Below are positions 53,244 to 62,495 of a DNA stretch of 64,000 nucleotides, one piece after another. Source of the DNA: Afifella marina DSM 2698. GTDB lineage: Bacteria; Pseudomonadota; Alphaproteobacteria; Rhizobiales; Afifellaceae. The stretch is from NCBI RefSeq assembly GCF_900102695.1, contig NZ_FMVW01000006.1, positions 124,001 to 188,000 of the forward strand, given 5' to 3'. Position numbers and translations under genes: made by a program. The notes beneath the pieces are model-generated. The model searched no databases. It saw nothing but the letters and a program-made list of their open reading frames with translations, and was not told where the DNA came from. Numbering within the stretch: the first letter of the stretch is position 1; the number at the start of each line of letters is the position of its first letter.

Positions 53244-54686
53244 ATGCTGAAAAAGACCGATTTCTACATCAACGGCAGCTGGGTGACCCCGGCCGAACCG
53301 AACCCGTTCCCCGTCATTGACCCGGCGACGGAAAGCGCGATTGCCGAAATCTCGCTCGGCACCTCCGCCGATATCGACAAGGCCGTGGCGGCGGCGCGGG
53401 CCGCCTTTCCGACCTGGAGCGCGACAGACGTCACCGAGCGCATCGCCGTGATCGAACGGCTCCTGACGATCTACCGGGCCCGCGCCGAGGAGATGGCCAA
53501 GGCGATCAGCTCCGAAATGGGTGCGCCACTGTCGTTCTCACGCGACGAACAGGTCGGCGCCGGCGACTGGCACATCGAAGGCTTCCTGAAGGCCATCCAC
53601 GAAATCGAATGGGAGCGGCCGCTGCGTGCCGAGGCGCCGAGCGAGCGCATCATCAAGGAGCCGATCGGCGTATGTGGGCTCATCACGCCGTGGAACTGGC
53701 CGATGAATCAGGTGACGCTCAAGGTCGTGCCCGCGCTTCTCACCGGTTGCACGGTCGTGTTGAAGCCGTCGGAAATCGCACCTCTCTCCTCGCTCCTCTT
53801 CGCCGAGATGATCGACGAGGCGGGCGTGCCGGCCGGCGTCTTCAATCTCGTCAACGGCGACGGGCCGGGCGTCGGTGCAGCGCTCTCCGCCCATCCCGAT
53901 GTCGACATGATGTCGTTCACCGGTTCGACGCGCGCCGGCTCCGCCGTCACCAAGGCGGCCGCCGACACGGTCAAACGCGTGACGCTGGAGCTCGGCGGCA
54001 AGTCGCCGAACATCCTCTTCGCCGATTGCGATCTCGCATCGCAGGTCGAGGGCGGCGTCCGCTTCTGCATGGAAAACACCGGCCAGTCCTGCAACGCGCC
54101 GACGCGGATGCTCATCGAGGCCTCGGTCTACGAGGATGCGATCGCGATCGCCAAGGAGACCGCAGAAAAGGTTGCCGTCGGCGATCCACATGAGGAAGGC
54201 GACCATATCGGCCCGCTCGTCTCGCAGACCCAGTTCGACAAGGTGCAGGATCTGATCGAGGCCGGCATCGCGGAAGGCGCGCGTCTCGTCACCGGCGGGG
54301 CGGGCCGCCCGGCCGGCTTCAATCGCGGCTATTATGCCCGCCCGACCGTCTTTGCCGATGTCACGCCCGAGATGCGCATCTGGCGCGAGGAAATCTTCGG
54401 GCCGGTGCTTGCGATGACGCCGTTCAAGGACGAGGCGGAGGCCATCCGCCTTGCCAACGACACGCCTTACGGGCTCGCCGCCTATCTCAGCACCCAGGAC
54501 GCTGAGCGCGCCCGCTACGTTGCACTGCAGCTACGGGCCGGCATGGTGCGCGTCAACCGCGCCCCCTTCGCGCAAGGCAGCCCCTTCGGTGGCTACAAGC
54601 AATCCGGCAACGGACGTGAAGGCGGAATCTTCGGTCTGGACGATTTTCTTGAGATCAAGACGGTCGCATTCGGGGACATGTCTTGA
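53244..54686 (+). CDS. Aldehyde dehydrogenase, likely 4-guanidinobutyraldehyde dehydrogenase
   Basis: This NAD(P)-dependent aldehyde dehydrogenase has 480 residues. The catalytic Cys is in TGQSCNAPTRM, the general-base Glu in LELGGKSPNI, and the NAD-binding FTGSTRAGSAVTKAAA segment is present. The ATG at 53244 fits the family start; a TTG at 53217 is less likely. Context with AruH and AruI suggests that it oxidises 4-guanidinobutyraldehyde to 4-guanidinobutyrate. The substrate is inference. Confidence 0.9.
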   Translation: MLKKTDFYINGSWVTPAEPNPFPVIDPATESAIAEISLGTSADIDKAVAAARAAFPTWSATDVTERIAVIERLLTIYRARAEEMAKAISSEMGAPLSFSRDEQVGAGDWHIEGFLKAIHEIEWERPLRAEAPSERIIKEPIGVCGLITPWNWPMNQVTLKVVPALLTGCTVVLKPSEIAPLSSLLFAEMIDEAGVPAGVFNLVNGDGPGVGAALSAHPDVDMMSFTGSTRAGSAVTKAAADTVKRVTLELGGKSPNILFADCDLASQVEGGVRFCMENTGQSCNAPTRMLIEASVYEDAIAIAKETAEKVAVGDPHEEGDHIGPLVSQTQFDKVQDLIEAGIAEGARLVTGGAGRPAGFNRGYYARPTVFADVTPEMRIWREEIFGPVLAMTPFKDEAEAIRLANDTPYGLAAYLSTQDAERARYVALQLRAGMVRVNRAPFAQGSPFGGYKQSGNGREGGIFGLDDFLEIKTVAFGDMS

Positions 54687-54756
54687 GGCTATCGCACTGA
54701 GCCCGCTCCAGGCTCGCCGCCGCGTTGCGACGGCGCCATACCGAACTCAACGCCGG

Positions 54757-55716
54757 CTATTCGACCGAATGCCGGGCCTGCGCGGCCTTTCGGTCCTCGC
54801 GCTCCCGCAGGAAGTCTTCGACGGAGGTCGGCGTCACGCCCCAGGCCGCAAAGCCTGGCTCCTCGGTCGCGACATTCGGCGCCTCCATCAATTCCACTTC
54901 GGTGGAGGTCACCGGCGGTTTCGGCAGTCGCTCCGCTGCTGCCGCCAGGCCTTTCCAAATGCCGATCGGCAATGGGATGAGCAAGCGCCGGACACCGACC
55001 TCGTCTGCAACGATCCCGACGAGCTCGCGGTAGGTGTATGTGCGCGGGCCGCCAAACTCGTAAGTGCGCGGCTCGGGGTCCGGCCCCGCAACCACGATAC
55101 AGGCGACCGCCTCGGCCACATCTCCGACGAAGGTCGGCTGCAGCCGCGTCTCTCCACTCCCGAAGAGAGGAAAGACCGGATATCTCCGCAGAAGATCGGA
55201 GAACGTGCAGATGAAGCCATCCTGCGGACCGAACATGACGGCTGGCCGCACGATGACTGCGTTTCCGAAGGCGCGGCGCACCGCGACCTCTCCTGCACCC
55301 CGCGCCGCGATGTAGCGGGAGGGAGAATTTGGATCAGCACCCACGCCGGAGAGTTGAACGAGAAGCGGTACGCCGTGTCGATGCGCCAGAGCAGCAAGCT
55401 GGCCGGCCGCTTCCACATGGATGTTGCGGAAGGTCTTGCCACCCCGCTCCACATAGAGGCTGACGGCATTGACGACGGCACCTGCGCCCTCGACAAGCCT
55501 TGCCACATCCTCCGGCCTCTCGATGTCGCCTTCCACGGCGGCGAGCCCAGGCGGCCTTCCGAGGAGATCGGTGATCTTGTTCGGATGGCGGGAGACCGCC
55601 CGCACGCTCCTGCCCTTCTCCAGCAGGCGCCGGCAGATCCGGTGCCCGAGAAAACCGCCGCCGCCAAAAACAACGACGGGTGCTTCCTTGCCTGCAAAGG
55701 TGCCATCTTCGGGCAT
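54757..55716 (-). CDS. NAD(P)-binding NDUFA9-like protein
   Basis: This short-chain-dehydrogenase-like protein (319 residues) has the Rossmann motif VVVFGGGGFLGHRICRRLLEKG. Its pattern (GDIERPEDVARLVEGAGAVVNAVSLYVERGG in parts, YIAARGAGEVAVRRAF) follows the complex I NDUFA9-like proteins of alphaproteobacteria, which are thought to help complex I assembly or bind NAD(P)H. The ATG at 55716 follows GGGGAGG. It is divergent from the membrane protein gene that follows. Confidence 0.9.
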   Translation of the reverse strand: MPEDGTFAGKEAPVVVFGGGGFLGHRICRRLLEKGRSVRAVSRHPNKITDLLGRPPGLAAVEGDIERPEDVARLVEGAGAVVNAVSLYVERGGKTFRNIHVEAAGQLAALAHRHGVPLLVQLSGVGADPNSPSRYIAARGAGEVAVRRAFGNAVIVRPAVMFGPQDGFICTFSDLLRRYPVFPLFGSGETRLQPTFVGDVAEAVACIVVAGPDPEPRTYEFGGPRTYTYRELVGIVADEVGVRRLLIPLPIGIWKGLAAAAERLPKPPVTSTEVELMEAPNVATEEPGFAAWGVTPTSVEDFLREREDRKAAQARHSVE

Positions 55717-55939
55717 GTCGAACCTCCCCGCCACGAACTTCGTCTTTGGGGAGCACAACTGCTGATGACGGACTTTGCTCCCTGCGCAATTGCCACATCC
55801 GATGACGGCGTCCATGCAAATGGCCGCAAAGGCGGTTTCCAAGCTCGTCAGGACAGAGGATGCTGATCGATCGACTGAGTGGGCTGTTCTTCAATCCGTC
55901 AAAGCTTACAGTGGCTTTATTGCCCGCAGAATTTTGTCG

Positions 55940-57334
55940 ATGAACACCTCCCCCTTTCCCGACCGGCTCGCCGGCTGGCTGCTAATCGCCACATGCTTTT
56001 TCGTCTTCCTGGCGCAATGGTCGGGCGAGAGCATTCTGGTTGGCGCGGAGATCGTCACCGTCATTCCTGCCGTGCTTCTATTGGCGCGCCGCACCGGTCG
56101 CATGCAGACCGTGTTCCTTTCGGTCGCCGCGATCCTCCTTATCGCGACGCTGGCAACACGTGCGGATTGGCTGACGCTCACGACATCGGCCCTGAAAACG
56201 ACCGCCTTCATTGCCGCCTTTTTCACCGCGACGACCGCGCTCCGCTATGCCGCCACGAGTTCGCCGGCGGTCATCGAATGCGGCCGCCTTCTCGCCGAGC
56301 AGCCTCCGGGCCGGCGTTACCTCGCGCTAACGACCGGCGGACATCTCTTCACGCTCGTCCTCAATTACGGCTCGATCGCGCTTCTGGGTGCCCTCGCGGA
56401 AGAGAGCTCGCGCCGAGAAGACAACCCACATATCCGCGCAGTTCGCCTGCGGCGCATGTTGCTTGCCATTCAGCGGGGCTTCGCCTCCGCCCTCACCTGG
56501 TCGCCGCTCGCCTTCGCCACGGCGATCTCGATCTCGTTCGTGCCGGATACGACGTGGAAGGATATTCTGGGACCGAGCCTCGTCAGCTCCCTCATCCTGG
56601 CGGCAGGTGGCTGGCTTCTCGACACCCTCATCAAACCCAGAGTTTCGGCCTCGCCGTCAACGCCCGTCGTGACGGAGCTGAGCTGGACCAGCATCTGGCC
56701 GCTTCCCGTCCTCCTCGTGGTGCTCGGCGTGAGCGTGGGCGGCATTCACCTTGCCACGGGCGTGCGGGCGACGGCCGCCGTCATTCTCGTTGTGCCGATC
56801 CTCTCCATGGCGTGGATCGCCTTCCAGAACAGGCACGACGCACCCGTGCGGCGCGTTCGAGAACGCACCGGCCTCTTCGTGACGCGCCAGCTCCTCGGTT
56901 ATCGCAACGAGCTCGTGCTCCTCACCATGGCCGGTTTCATCGGCGGCCTCGGAGGACATCTCCTGAGCCCGTTCGTTCTTGGCGCCGGCTTCGATCTGTC
57001 GTCGCTTCCGGGCTGGCTGCTTCTCATCGGGCTTCTCTGGGTCATTCCGGCCGCCGGCCAGCTCGGCATGAACCCGATCCTTGCCGTCTCGCTGATCGCG
57101 CCGCTCCTGCCTGCCGCCAGCGATGTCGGGATCGATGCAAGCGATATCGCCGTCGCGATGACCGCCGGCTGGGCGCTTGCCGCCGCAAGTTCGCCCTTTA
57201 CCGCAAGCACGCTCGTCGTCGGCGGCTTCGGCAGCGTCACCGCCCGTTATGTCGGGCTCGTCTGGAACGGCCTTTATGTCGTCGTGACGGGGCTCGCGCT
57301 CTCGGCCTGGGTCGCCTTTCTCGCGTTCTGGTGA
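55940..57334 (+). CDS. Uncharacterised multi-spanning membrane protein (ion-transporter-like)
   Basis: This 464-residue protein has about eleven predicted membrane segments. It has a soluble loop near residue 150 (EESSRREDNPHIRAVRLRRM) and a C-terminal bundle with SPFTASTLVVGGFG, like the ion transporter superfamily. I cannot name the substrate. I chose the ATG at 55940; the upstream frame back to 55775 has no protein-like content. It is convergent with the PotA-like gene. Confidence 0.75.
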   Translation: MNTSPFPDRLAGWLLIATCFFVFLAQWSGESILVGAEIVTVIPAVLLLARRTGRMQTVFLSVAAILLIATLATRADWLTLTTSALKTTAFIAAFFTATTALRYAATSSPAVIECGRLLAEQPPGRRYLALTTGGHLFTLVLNYGSIALLGALAEESSRREDNPHIRAVRLRRMLLAIQRGFASALTWSPLAFATAISISFVPDTTWKDILGPSLVSSLILAAGGWLLDTLIKPRVSASPSTPVVTELSWTSIWPLPVLLVVLGVSVGGIHLATGVRATAAVILVVPILSMAWIAFQNRHDAPVRRVRERTGLFVTRQLLGYRNELVLLTMAGFIGGLGGHLLSPFVLGAGFDLSSLPGWLLLIGLLWVIPAAGQLGMNPILAVSLIAPLLPAASDVGIDASDIAVAMTAGWALAAASSPFTASTLVVGGFGSVTARYVGLVWNGLYVVVTGLALSAWVAFLAFW

Positions 57335-57344
57335 GGAACCACCT

Positions 57345-58412
57345 TCACGCTGTGACGGAGATGACGTCCTCGTCCTTGAAACCGACCCGCAGCGTCTCCC
57401 CCGGCTGCGGCGGGGCGGAGCGACGGTCGTTGAAGAGATCGACATGGAGACGCGTGTCGCCGACCGCGACCCCAACGCGGATCACCGAGCCAAGGAAGCT
57501 CACCGCTTCGACCCGGGCGTTGAGGCAGATGCCGTCATCGGCTCCGTTGACGAGGTTGAGCGCCTCCGGGCGGAGAGCCAGGACGATCGGTTCCCCGTCA
57601 CGGACGGTCGCCGGGAGCTTTTTCAGAACCACGGATTGCTCGCCGATCGCCACTTCCTGCGCCGCAGCGTTCTTCACACGCGCCTCGACGCGGTTGAGCG
57701 TGCCAACGAAATTGGCAACGAACGGCGTTGCAGGCCGGTTGTAGACCTCGAACGGCGCACCGACCTGCTCGATGTGCCCCGCATTCATGACCACAATCCG
57801 ATCGGAGATCGACAGCGCCTCCTCCTGATCATGCGTCACGAAGATCGTGGTGATGCCGAGCTCACGTTGAATGTTGCGGATCTGCTCACGCAGCGACACG
57901 CGGATTTTCGCATCGAGTGCCGAGAGCGGCTCGTCGAGGAGCAACATCCGTGGGCTCGGGGCGAGCGCGCGGGCGAGCGCCACGCGCTGCTGCTGGCCGC
58001 CGGACAGTTCGAAGGCATAGCGCCGGCCGAGATCCGGCAGGCCGATGAGCTCGAGCATCTCCGCGACGCGCTCGCGCGCCTTCGCCCGCGGCACGCCGGC
58101 GACCTTCAGCCCGAAGCCGATATTGTCCCTCACATTCAGATTCGGGAAAAGCGCGTAAGACTGGAAAACCATTCCCACATTTCGCTGCGACGGCTTCAGG
58201 TGGGTGATCTCCCGCCCGTCGGCAAAGATGCGGCCCTTCGTGGGTTTTTCGAAACCCGCGATCATACGCAGAACCGTGGTCTTGCCGCATCCGGACGGAC
58301 CGAGCAGCGACACGAACTCACCGCTGTTGAACGAAAGATCCAGGTCCTTGATCACCGTATTGGTGCCAAAGGTCTTGGTGATCGCTTCGAGATTGAGGAA
58401 TTCTTCGGCCAT
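57345..58412 (-). CDS. PotA/FbpC-type ABC transporter ATPase
   Basis: This ATPase (355 residues) has Walker A GPSGCGKTT, the signature LSGGQQQRVALARAL, Walker B MLLLDEPLSALDAKI, and a C-terminal TOBE-type domain (about 270-350). The ATG at 58412 fits the family start; the longer frame to 58616 overlaps the permease. It ends a four-gene minus-strand operon (binding protein, two permeases, ATPase). It might also serve the ATPase-less transporter at 41620-44745, a guess. Confidence 0.92.
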   Translation of the reverse strand: MAEEFLNLEAITKTFGTNTVIKDLDLSFNSGEFVSLLGPSGCGKTTVLRMIAGFEKPTKGRIFADGREITHLKPSQRNVGMVFQSYALFPNLNVRDNIGFGLKVAGVPRAKARERVAEMLELIGLPDLGRRYAFELSGGQQQRVALARALAPSPRMLLLDEPLSALDAKIRVSLREQIRNIQRELGITTIFVTHDQEEALSISDRIVVMNAGHIEQVGAPFEVYNRPATPFVANFVGTLNRVEARVKNAAAQEVAIGEQSVVLKKLPATVRDGEPIVLALRPEALNLVNGADDGICLNARVEAVSFLGSVIRVGVAVGDTRLHVDLFNDRRSAPPQPGETLRVGFKDEDVISVTA

Positions 58413-58413
58413 A

Positions 58414-59205
58414 TCAATCTTTTCTGGCGCTGCTCTTCGGGGCGAAGCGCGCGAGGAGCTGGATCGCGACCATCGCGCTCCAGGTGAAGACGAAGGAAAT
58501 GATTGCGAGCGCCGAGGGCTCGTAGGCCCGGTTGGCGCCGATATTCTGCATGTAAGGGCCGAAGCCCGGACGGTTGAGCAGGCTCGCCAGGACGAACTCG
58601 CCCATGACGATGGCAAGCGTCAGGAAGGCGCCCGACAAGACGGCCGTAATGACATTCGGAAAGATGATCCGCGTCAGGATCCGGAGGCGGCTGGCGCCAA
58701 GAATGGTCGCCGCCTCCGTCAAGGTCTGCACGTCGATGGTCCTGAGACCCGTATCGATCGCCCGGTACATATAGGGCATGGCGAGCGCCACATAGCCGAG
58801 CGTCAGCAGGATATTGGTGCCCATCACCGAACCGGTCAGGGGCAGAAAGGACGACGAGTTGTAGAGCCGGATATAGCCGAAGACGAGGATGATCGGCGGG
58901 ATGATCAGGGGCATCAGCGTGAGGAATTCCACCACCGGCCTGATCTGCGGCATCCTCAGGCGCACGAAATAGGCGGCCGGCATGATGATGACGATGCCGA
59001 CGATGATGGTGCAAAGGCCGATTATCAGCGAATAGCTGAAAGTCTGCTGGAAGCCCGGATCGGCAAAGACATTGCGATAGGCGTCGAGCGTATATCCGTC
59101 GCGCCGGATGCTCAGCGAGAATTCGAGCGTCGCGAGCAGCGGCAGCAGGAAATAGGCCGCTCCGAGACCGAAGACGACCCAGGACCAGAAGCGATTGCCT
59201 CTCAT
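58414..59205 (-). CDS. Pot/Afu-type ABC transporter permease (PotC-like)
   Basis: This permease has 263 residues and six predicted membrane segments, with the EAA loop EAATILGASRLRILTRIIFP. The ATG at 59205 is preceded by GAGAGGTGG and overlaps the stop of the upstream permease by 4 bp (ATGA). Two bases separate it from the ATPase. Confidence 0.92.
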   Translation of the reverse strand: MRGNRFWSWVVFGLGAAYFLLPLLATLEFSLSIRRDGYTLDAYRNVFADPGFQQTFSYSLIIGLCTIIVGIVIIMPAAYFVRLRMPQIRPVVEFLTLMPLIIPPIILVFGYIRLYNSSSFLPLTGSVMGTNILLTLGYVALAMPYMYRAIDTGLRTIDVQTLTEAATILGASRLRILTRIIFPNVITAVLSGAFLTLAIVMGEFVLASLLNRPGFGPYMQNIGANRAYEPSALAIISFVFTWSAMVAIQLLARFAPKSSARKD

Positions 59206-60161
59206 TTGAGCCACCTCTCAGCGCGGGTGCGCACGACCAGATAGACGACGTTGGCAAGAGCGGTGATCGCGATCATGCCGACGGCAAGGGCAGCCCCCAG
59301 CTGCTGGTTCTGCAACACGTCGCCGCGGATCTGCGCGTAGAGCAGGATCGGCACGATGTTGAGCGAGGAACCGGTGAGCGCATAGGCCGTCGCGATCGCT
59401 CCGAAGGCGTTGGCGAACAACAAAGAGAGCGTGCCGAGAAGGTTCGGCCACAGGACCGGCAGGCCGACATACCGCCAGAACTGCCAGGTGGAGGCGCCGA
59501 GCGTTTCCGCCGCTTCGCTCCATTCCCGCTTCAACCCATCGATCGCCGGCGTGATGATGAGGATCATCAAGGGGATCTGGAAATAGAGATAGGTGAGCGT
59601 CAGGCCCCAGAAGGAGAGGATGTTGAAGCCTGCGCGGTAGAGGTCGAGACCGAAAACCTCCCGCAAAATGATGGTGACGAGGCCGACGCGCCCGAGCGTT
59701 GCGAGAAACGCGAACGCCAGCGGGATACCGGCAAAATTCGAGGCGACGCCAGAGAATGTCAGAAGCGTGGAGCGGATCACCGGCGGCAGACGCCCGCGGA
59801 TGACGGCAAGGGCGATCGCAAGCCCGATCAGGCAGCCAAGCGCTGAGGACGCGAAAGAGACCCGGATCGAAATCGAGAAAGAGCGCAGGATCTGCGGTGT
59901 GAAGAGTGCACCGATATTGTCGAGCGTCAGGCCGCCCTGCCCGTCGGAAAAGGCTGTCGCGAAAAGGCCCAGCGTCGGCAGGATGAGGAACATGACCGCA
60001 AACGCCAGAAACGGCAGGATGGCGATCGCTTCCCCGAGCCTCAACTCGGCGAACATCTGCGAAAATCGGCGCTTCGGCGTGGGCAAGGCAACTGACCCGG
60101 AATGATCCGGGCCAGTCGTTTCAGTCGGAAGCGCGAGCGGCTTGCCGTTATTCGGCGACAT
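59202..60161 (-). CDS. Pot/Afu-type ABC transporter permease (PotB-like)
   Basis: This permease has 319 residues. The cytoplasmic N-terminus of about 45 residues is followed by six predicted membrane segments; the EAA loop is EAAETLGASTWQFWRYVGLP. It overlaps the binding-protein gene by 14 bp. The ATG at 60161 is the natural start. Confidence 0.92.
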   Translation of the reverse strand: MSPNNGKPLALPTETTGPDHSGSVALPTPKRRFSQMFAELRLGEAIAILPFLAFAVMFLILPTLGLFATAFSDGQGGLTLDNIGALFTPQILRSFSISIRVSFASSALGCLIGLAIALAVIRGRLPPVIRSTLLTFSGVASNFAGIPLAFAFLATLGRVGLVTIILREVFGLDLYRAGFNILSFWGLTLTYLYFQIPLMILIITPAIDGLKREWSEAAETLGASTWQFWRYVGLPVLWPNLLGTLSLLFANAFGAIATAYALTGSSLNIVPILLYAQIRGDVLQNQQLGAALAVGMIAITALANVVYLVVRTRAERWLK

Positions 60162-61260
60162 TGGCGCCGACCACGGAATCCCACTTCTCCGTGATCACGG
60201 CCTTGGCGGCATTTTGCTGCTCGATGGTCGGGAACACGGCCTTGGCGTAGGCTTCCGCCGGCGGCAGCGCATCGAGAAGCTCCTGCGGGATCTTTTTCTG
60301 CTCGGCGAGCGCATTGAAGCGGATCGGGTGGCAGTAGCCAGCAAGCCAGCCAAGCTGGCCCTCGTCGGAATAAAGGTATTCCATCCAAAGCTTCGCAGCG
60401 TTCGGATGCGGCGCGTAAGCGCTGATCGCCTGGACGTAGACGCCGGCCACGACACTGTCAGATGGGACGACGACGTCGGCGGCGGGGTTACCCTCAAAAC
60501 CGTCGCGCCAGGCGAGCGAATTGTAGTCCCAGGCAACGACGATCGGCGTCGTACCCTGTGCGACAGAGGCTGCTTTGCCGATCACCGGGACGAAATTGCC
60601 CCGCTCGTTGAGCTGCTTGAAATACTGCAGCCCGGCCTCTGCGGCCTGATCGAGATCACCGCCGTTTTCGGCGAGACCGGCTCCGACGACACCCTGGATC
60701 GCCTGGTTGGAGGCGCGAGGATCACCGGAAAGGGCAACGGCGTTGGCATATTTTTCGTCGAGGAGATCGGCCCAGCTCGACGGCGCTTCGCCGACGATAT
60801 CCGTGTTCACGAGGAACGACAGAACGCCGTAATAATCGCCGTACCAGTAACCGTCGGCGTCTTTCGCGTCATCCGGAATCTCGTCCCAGGTGGAGACCTT
60901 GTAGGGCTCGATCAGGCCTTCTTCCTTGGCCTGCGGACCAAAAGCGAGGCCGACATCGAGAACGTCGGGCGCCTGTGGGCCAGTGTTGTTCTTGTTGGCG
61001 CGGACGGCCTCCAGCTCATCGGCTGAACCCGCATCCGGGTTGAGTTCGTTCACCTGGATGCCAGGATACTTCTCTTTGAAGCCATCGATCACATCGCCGT
61101 AGCCGCACCAGGAATGCGGCAACGCAATCGTGGTGAGCTGCCCCTCTTCCTTCGCAGCTTTGTACAGCGCATCAAGGTCCGTCTCGGCGCTCGCCGTCAT
61201 CGTCGTGGCGAGCAAAGCGACGACGGACACCGAGGCAGCGAATAGAGTTTTGGTTTTCAT
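60148..61260 (-). CDS. Pot/Afu-type ABC transporter substrate-binding protein
   Basis: This binding protein (370 residues) has a signal peptide ending at TASA before ETDLDALYKAAKEEG. The mature start with EGQLTTIALPHSWCGYGDVIDGF in parts and the QAPDVLDVGLAFGPQA segment match the AfuA/PotD-like type 2 group, which binds ferric iron, polyamines or organophosphonates. The ligand cannot be decided here. I chose the ATG at 61260 because the signal peptide starts there; the frame upstream to 61491 is not protein-like. Confidence 0.9.
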   Translation of the reverse strand: MKTKTLFAASVSVVALLATTMTASAETDLDALYKAAKEEGQLTTIALPHSWCGYGDVIDGFKEKYPGIQVNELNPDAGSADELEAVRANKNNTGPQAPDVLDVGLAFGPQAKEEGLIEPYKVSTWDEIPDDAKDADGYWYGDYYGVLSFLVNTDIVGEAPSSWADLLDEKYANAVALSGDPRASNQAIQGVVGAGLAENGGDLDQAAEAGLQYFKQLNERGNFVPVIGKAASVAQGTTPIVVAWDYNSLAWRDGFEGNPAADVVVPSDSVVAGVYVQAISAYAPHPNAAKLWMEYLYSDEGQLGWLAGYCHPIRFNALAEQKKIPQELLDALPPAEAYAKAVFPTIEQQNAAKAVITEKWDSVVGANVAE

Positions 61261-61522
61261 TATGCGACTCCGTGCTGTGGCTCGGCCCCCGTTCGAAAGA
61301 GAGTCGCCAAGCCGAACGTCCACTAGAACCGGCCCATGACAGATCCGTGACGCTGCGTCGGCACGGCGGCTTTGTTCACGCCACGCAACGAAAGACAATT
61401 TGTCTGTGGCGCACTCCCGCTTCGCGTCGGTCGTATCTTGGGTCGCGGCAACCTTCGTCCTAAGAAGGCCCGACCGCAAGCCGCAAGACACATGCGCGCA
61501 GAAGAAGAATGGGACATCGGCG

Positions 61523-62275
61523 ATGAAGAAAGTCTACGTCATCGGGATCGGGGCCGGCGATCCGTCTGATCTCACGCTGCGGGCGATTGAGGCGATGCGG
61601 GCCGTCGACGTCTTCTTCTTCATGGACAAGGACGGGGCCGGCAAAGAGAATTTGATCGCCTTCCGCCAGGAGGTGCTCACACGGGCCGTGCCGGAGGCCT
61701 CCTATCGGAGCGTTCATGCCACCAGCCCGGAACGCCCGAAAGACGGGCGCGACTACGAAAAGGGCATCGACTGGTGGCGTGGCGAGCGGCGACGGATCTT
61801 TCGCGAGATGCTGTCGGAGCTCGGCCCCGAGGAGACCGGCGGCTTTCTGATCATCGGCGATCCGGCGCTTTACGACGGCACCACGCAGATTCTGCATGAG
61901 CTCGCCGCCGAGGGATTTGAGATCGACTTCGAGGTGGTCACCGGCATCACGAGCCTGCAGACGCTCGCCGCCCGTCACCGCATTCCATTGAACCGCATCG
62001 GCGAAGAAATCACCGTCACCACCGCCCGCCTCTTGGCCGAGACCGAGCCTGAGAAGATCTCCAATACCCTCGTGATGCTCGATGGGCGCGCCACCTTCCT
62101 GCACTTCAAAGAGACCGATCTGTATATCTACTGGGGCGCTTATCTCGGCATGGAGGAAGAAATCCTCATTGCCGGACCGCTGAAGGAGAAGGCGGACGAA
62201 ATCGCCGAAACGATTGAGACGTCGCGCGCGCGCCAGGGCTGGATCATGGATGCCTATCTTCTGCGACGGCCGTGA
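61523..62275 (+). CDS. cobF: Precorrin-6A synthase (deacetylating), CobF
   Basis: This SAM-dependent methyltransferase of aerobic cobalamin synthesis methylates C1 of precorrin-5 with loss of acetate. The 250-residue length and start KKVYVIGIGAGDPSDLTLRA (the GxGxGDP methyltransferase motif) are typical of CobF. The conserved FFMDKDGAGKENLIAFRQEV and IIGDPALYDGT segments are present. It is a single gene, divergent from the ABC transporter operon. It implies that the organism can make B12 by the aerobic route, relevant to the B12-dependent BMC. Confidence 0.95.
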   Translation: MKKVYVIGIGAGDPSDLTLRAIEAMRAVDVFFFMDKDGAGKENLIAFRQEVLTRAVPEASYRSVHATSPERPKDGRDYEKGIDWWRGERRRIFREMLSELGPEETGGFLIIGDPALYDGTTQILHELAAEGFEIDFEVVTGITSLQTLAARHRIPLNRIGEEITVTTARLLAETEPEKISNTLVMLDGRATFLHFKETDLYIYWGAYLGMEEEILIAGPLKEKADEIAETIETSRARQGWIMDAYLLRRP

Positions 62276-62495
62276 AAGGCGATCGGCGTTCCGCCTTGCC
62301 GTTGCGTAACTCCTTGTAGTTGCATCGCACACAACCTTTTCAGCTTAAATGAAGGATCTACCCCAAGCCCTTCTCTGATCTCATTAATTTTTGTGAAACC
62401 ATGCCGCCCAAACTGCGGCCTATTCGCAATTTAATTAAGCTTTTAAATACGAGCGCCGGCTCAGTATCCCCGCAACAAGGGGTAGGAGAGGCGTC

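Noticed and set aside
54451-55866. 471-aa plus-strand frame over the NDUFA9-like gene
   Set aside because: Antisense to a protein with a clear Rossmann motif.
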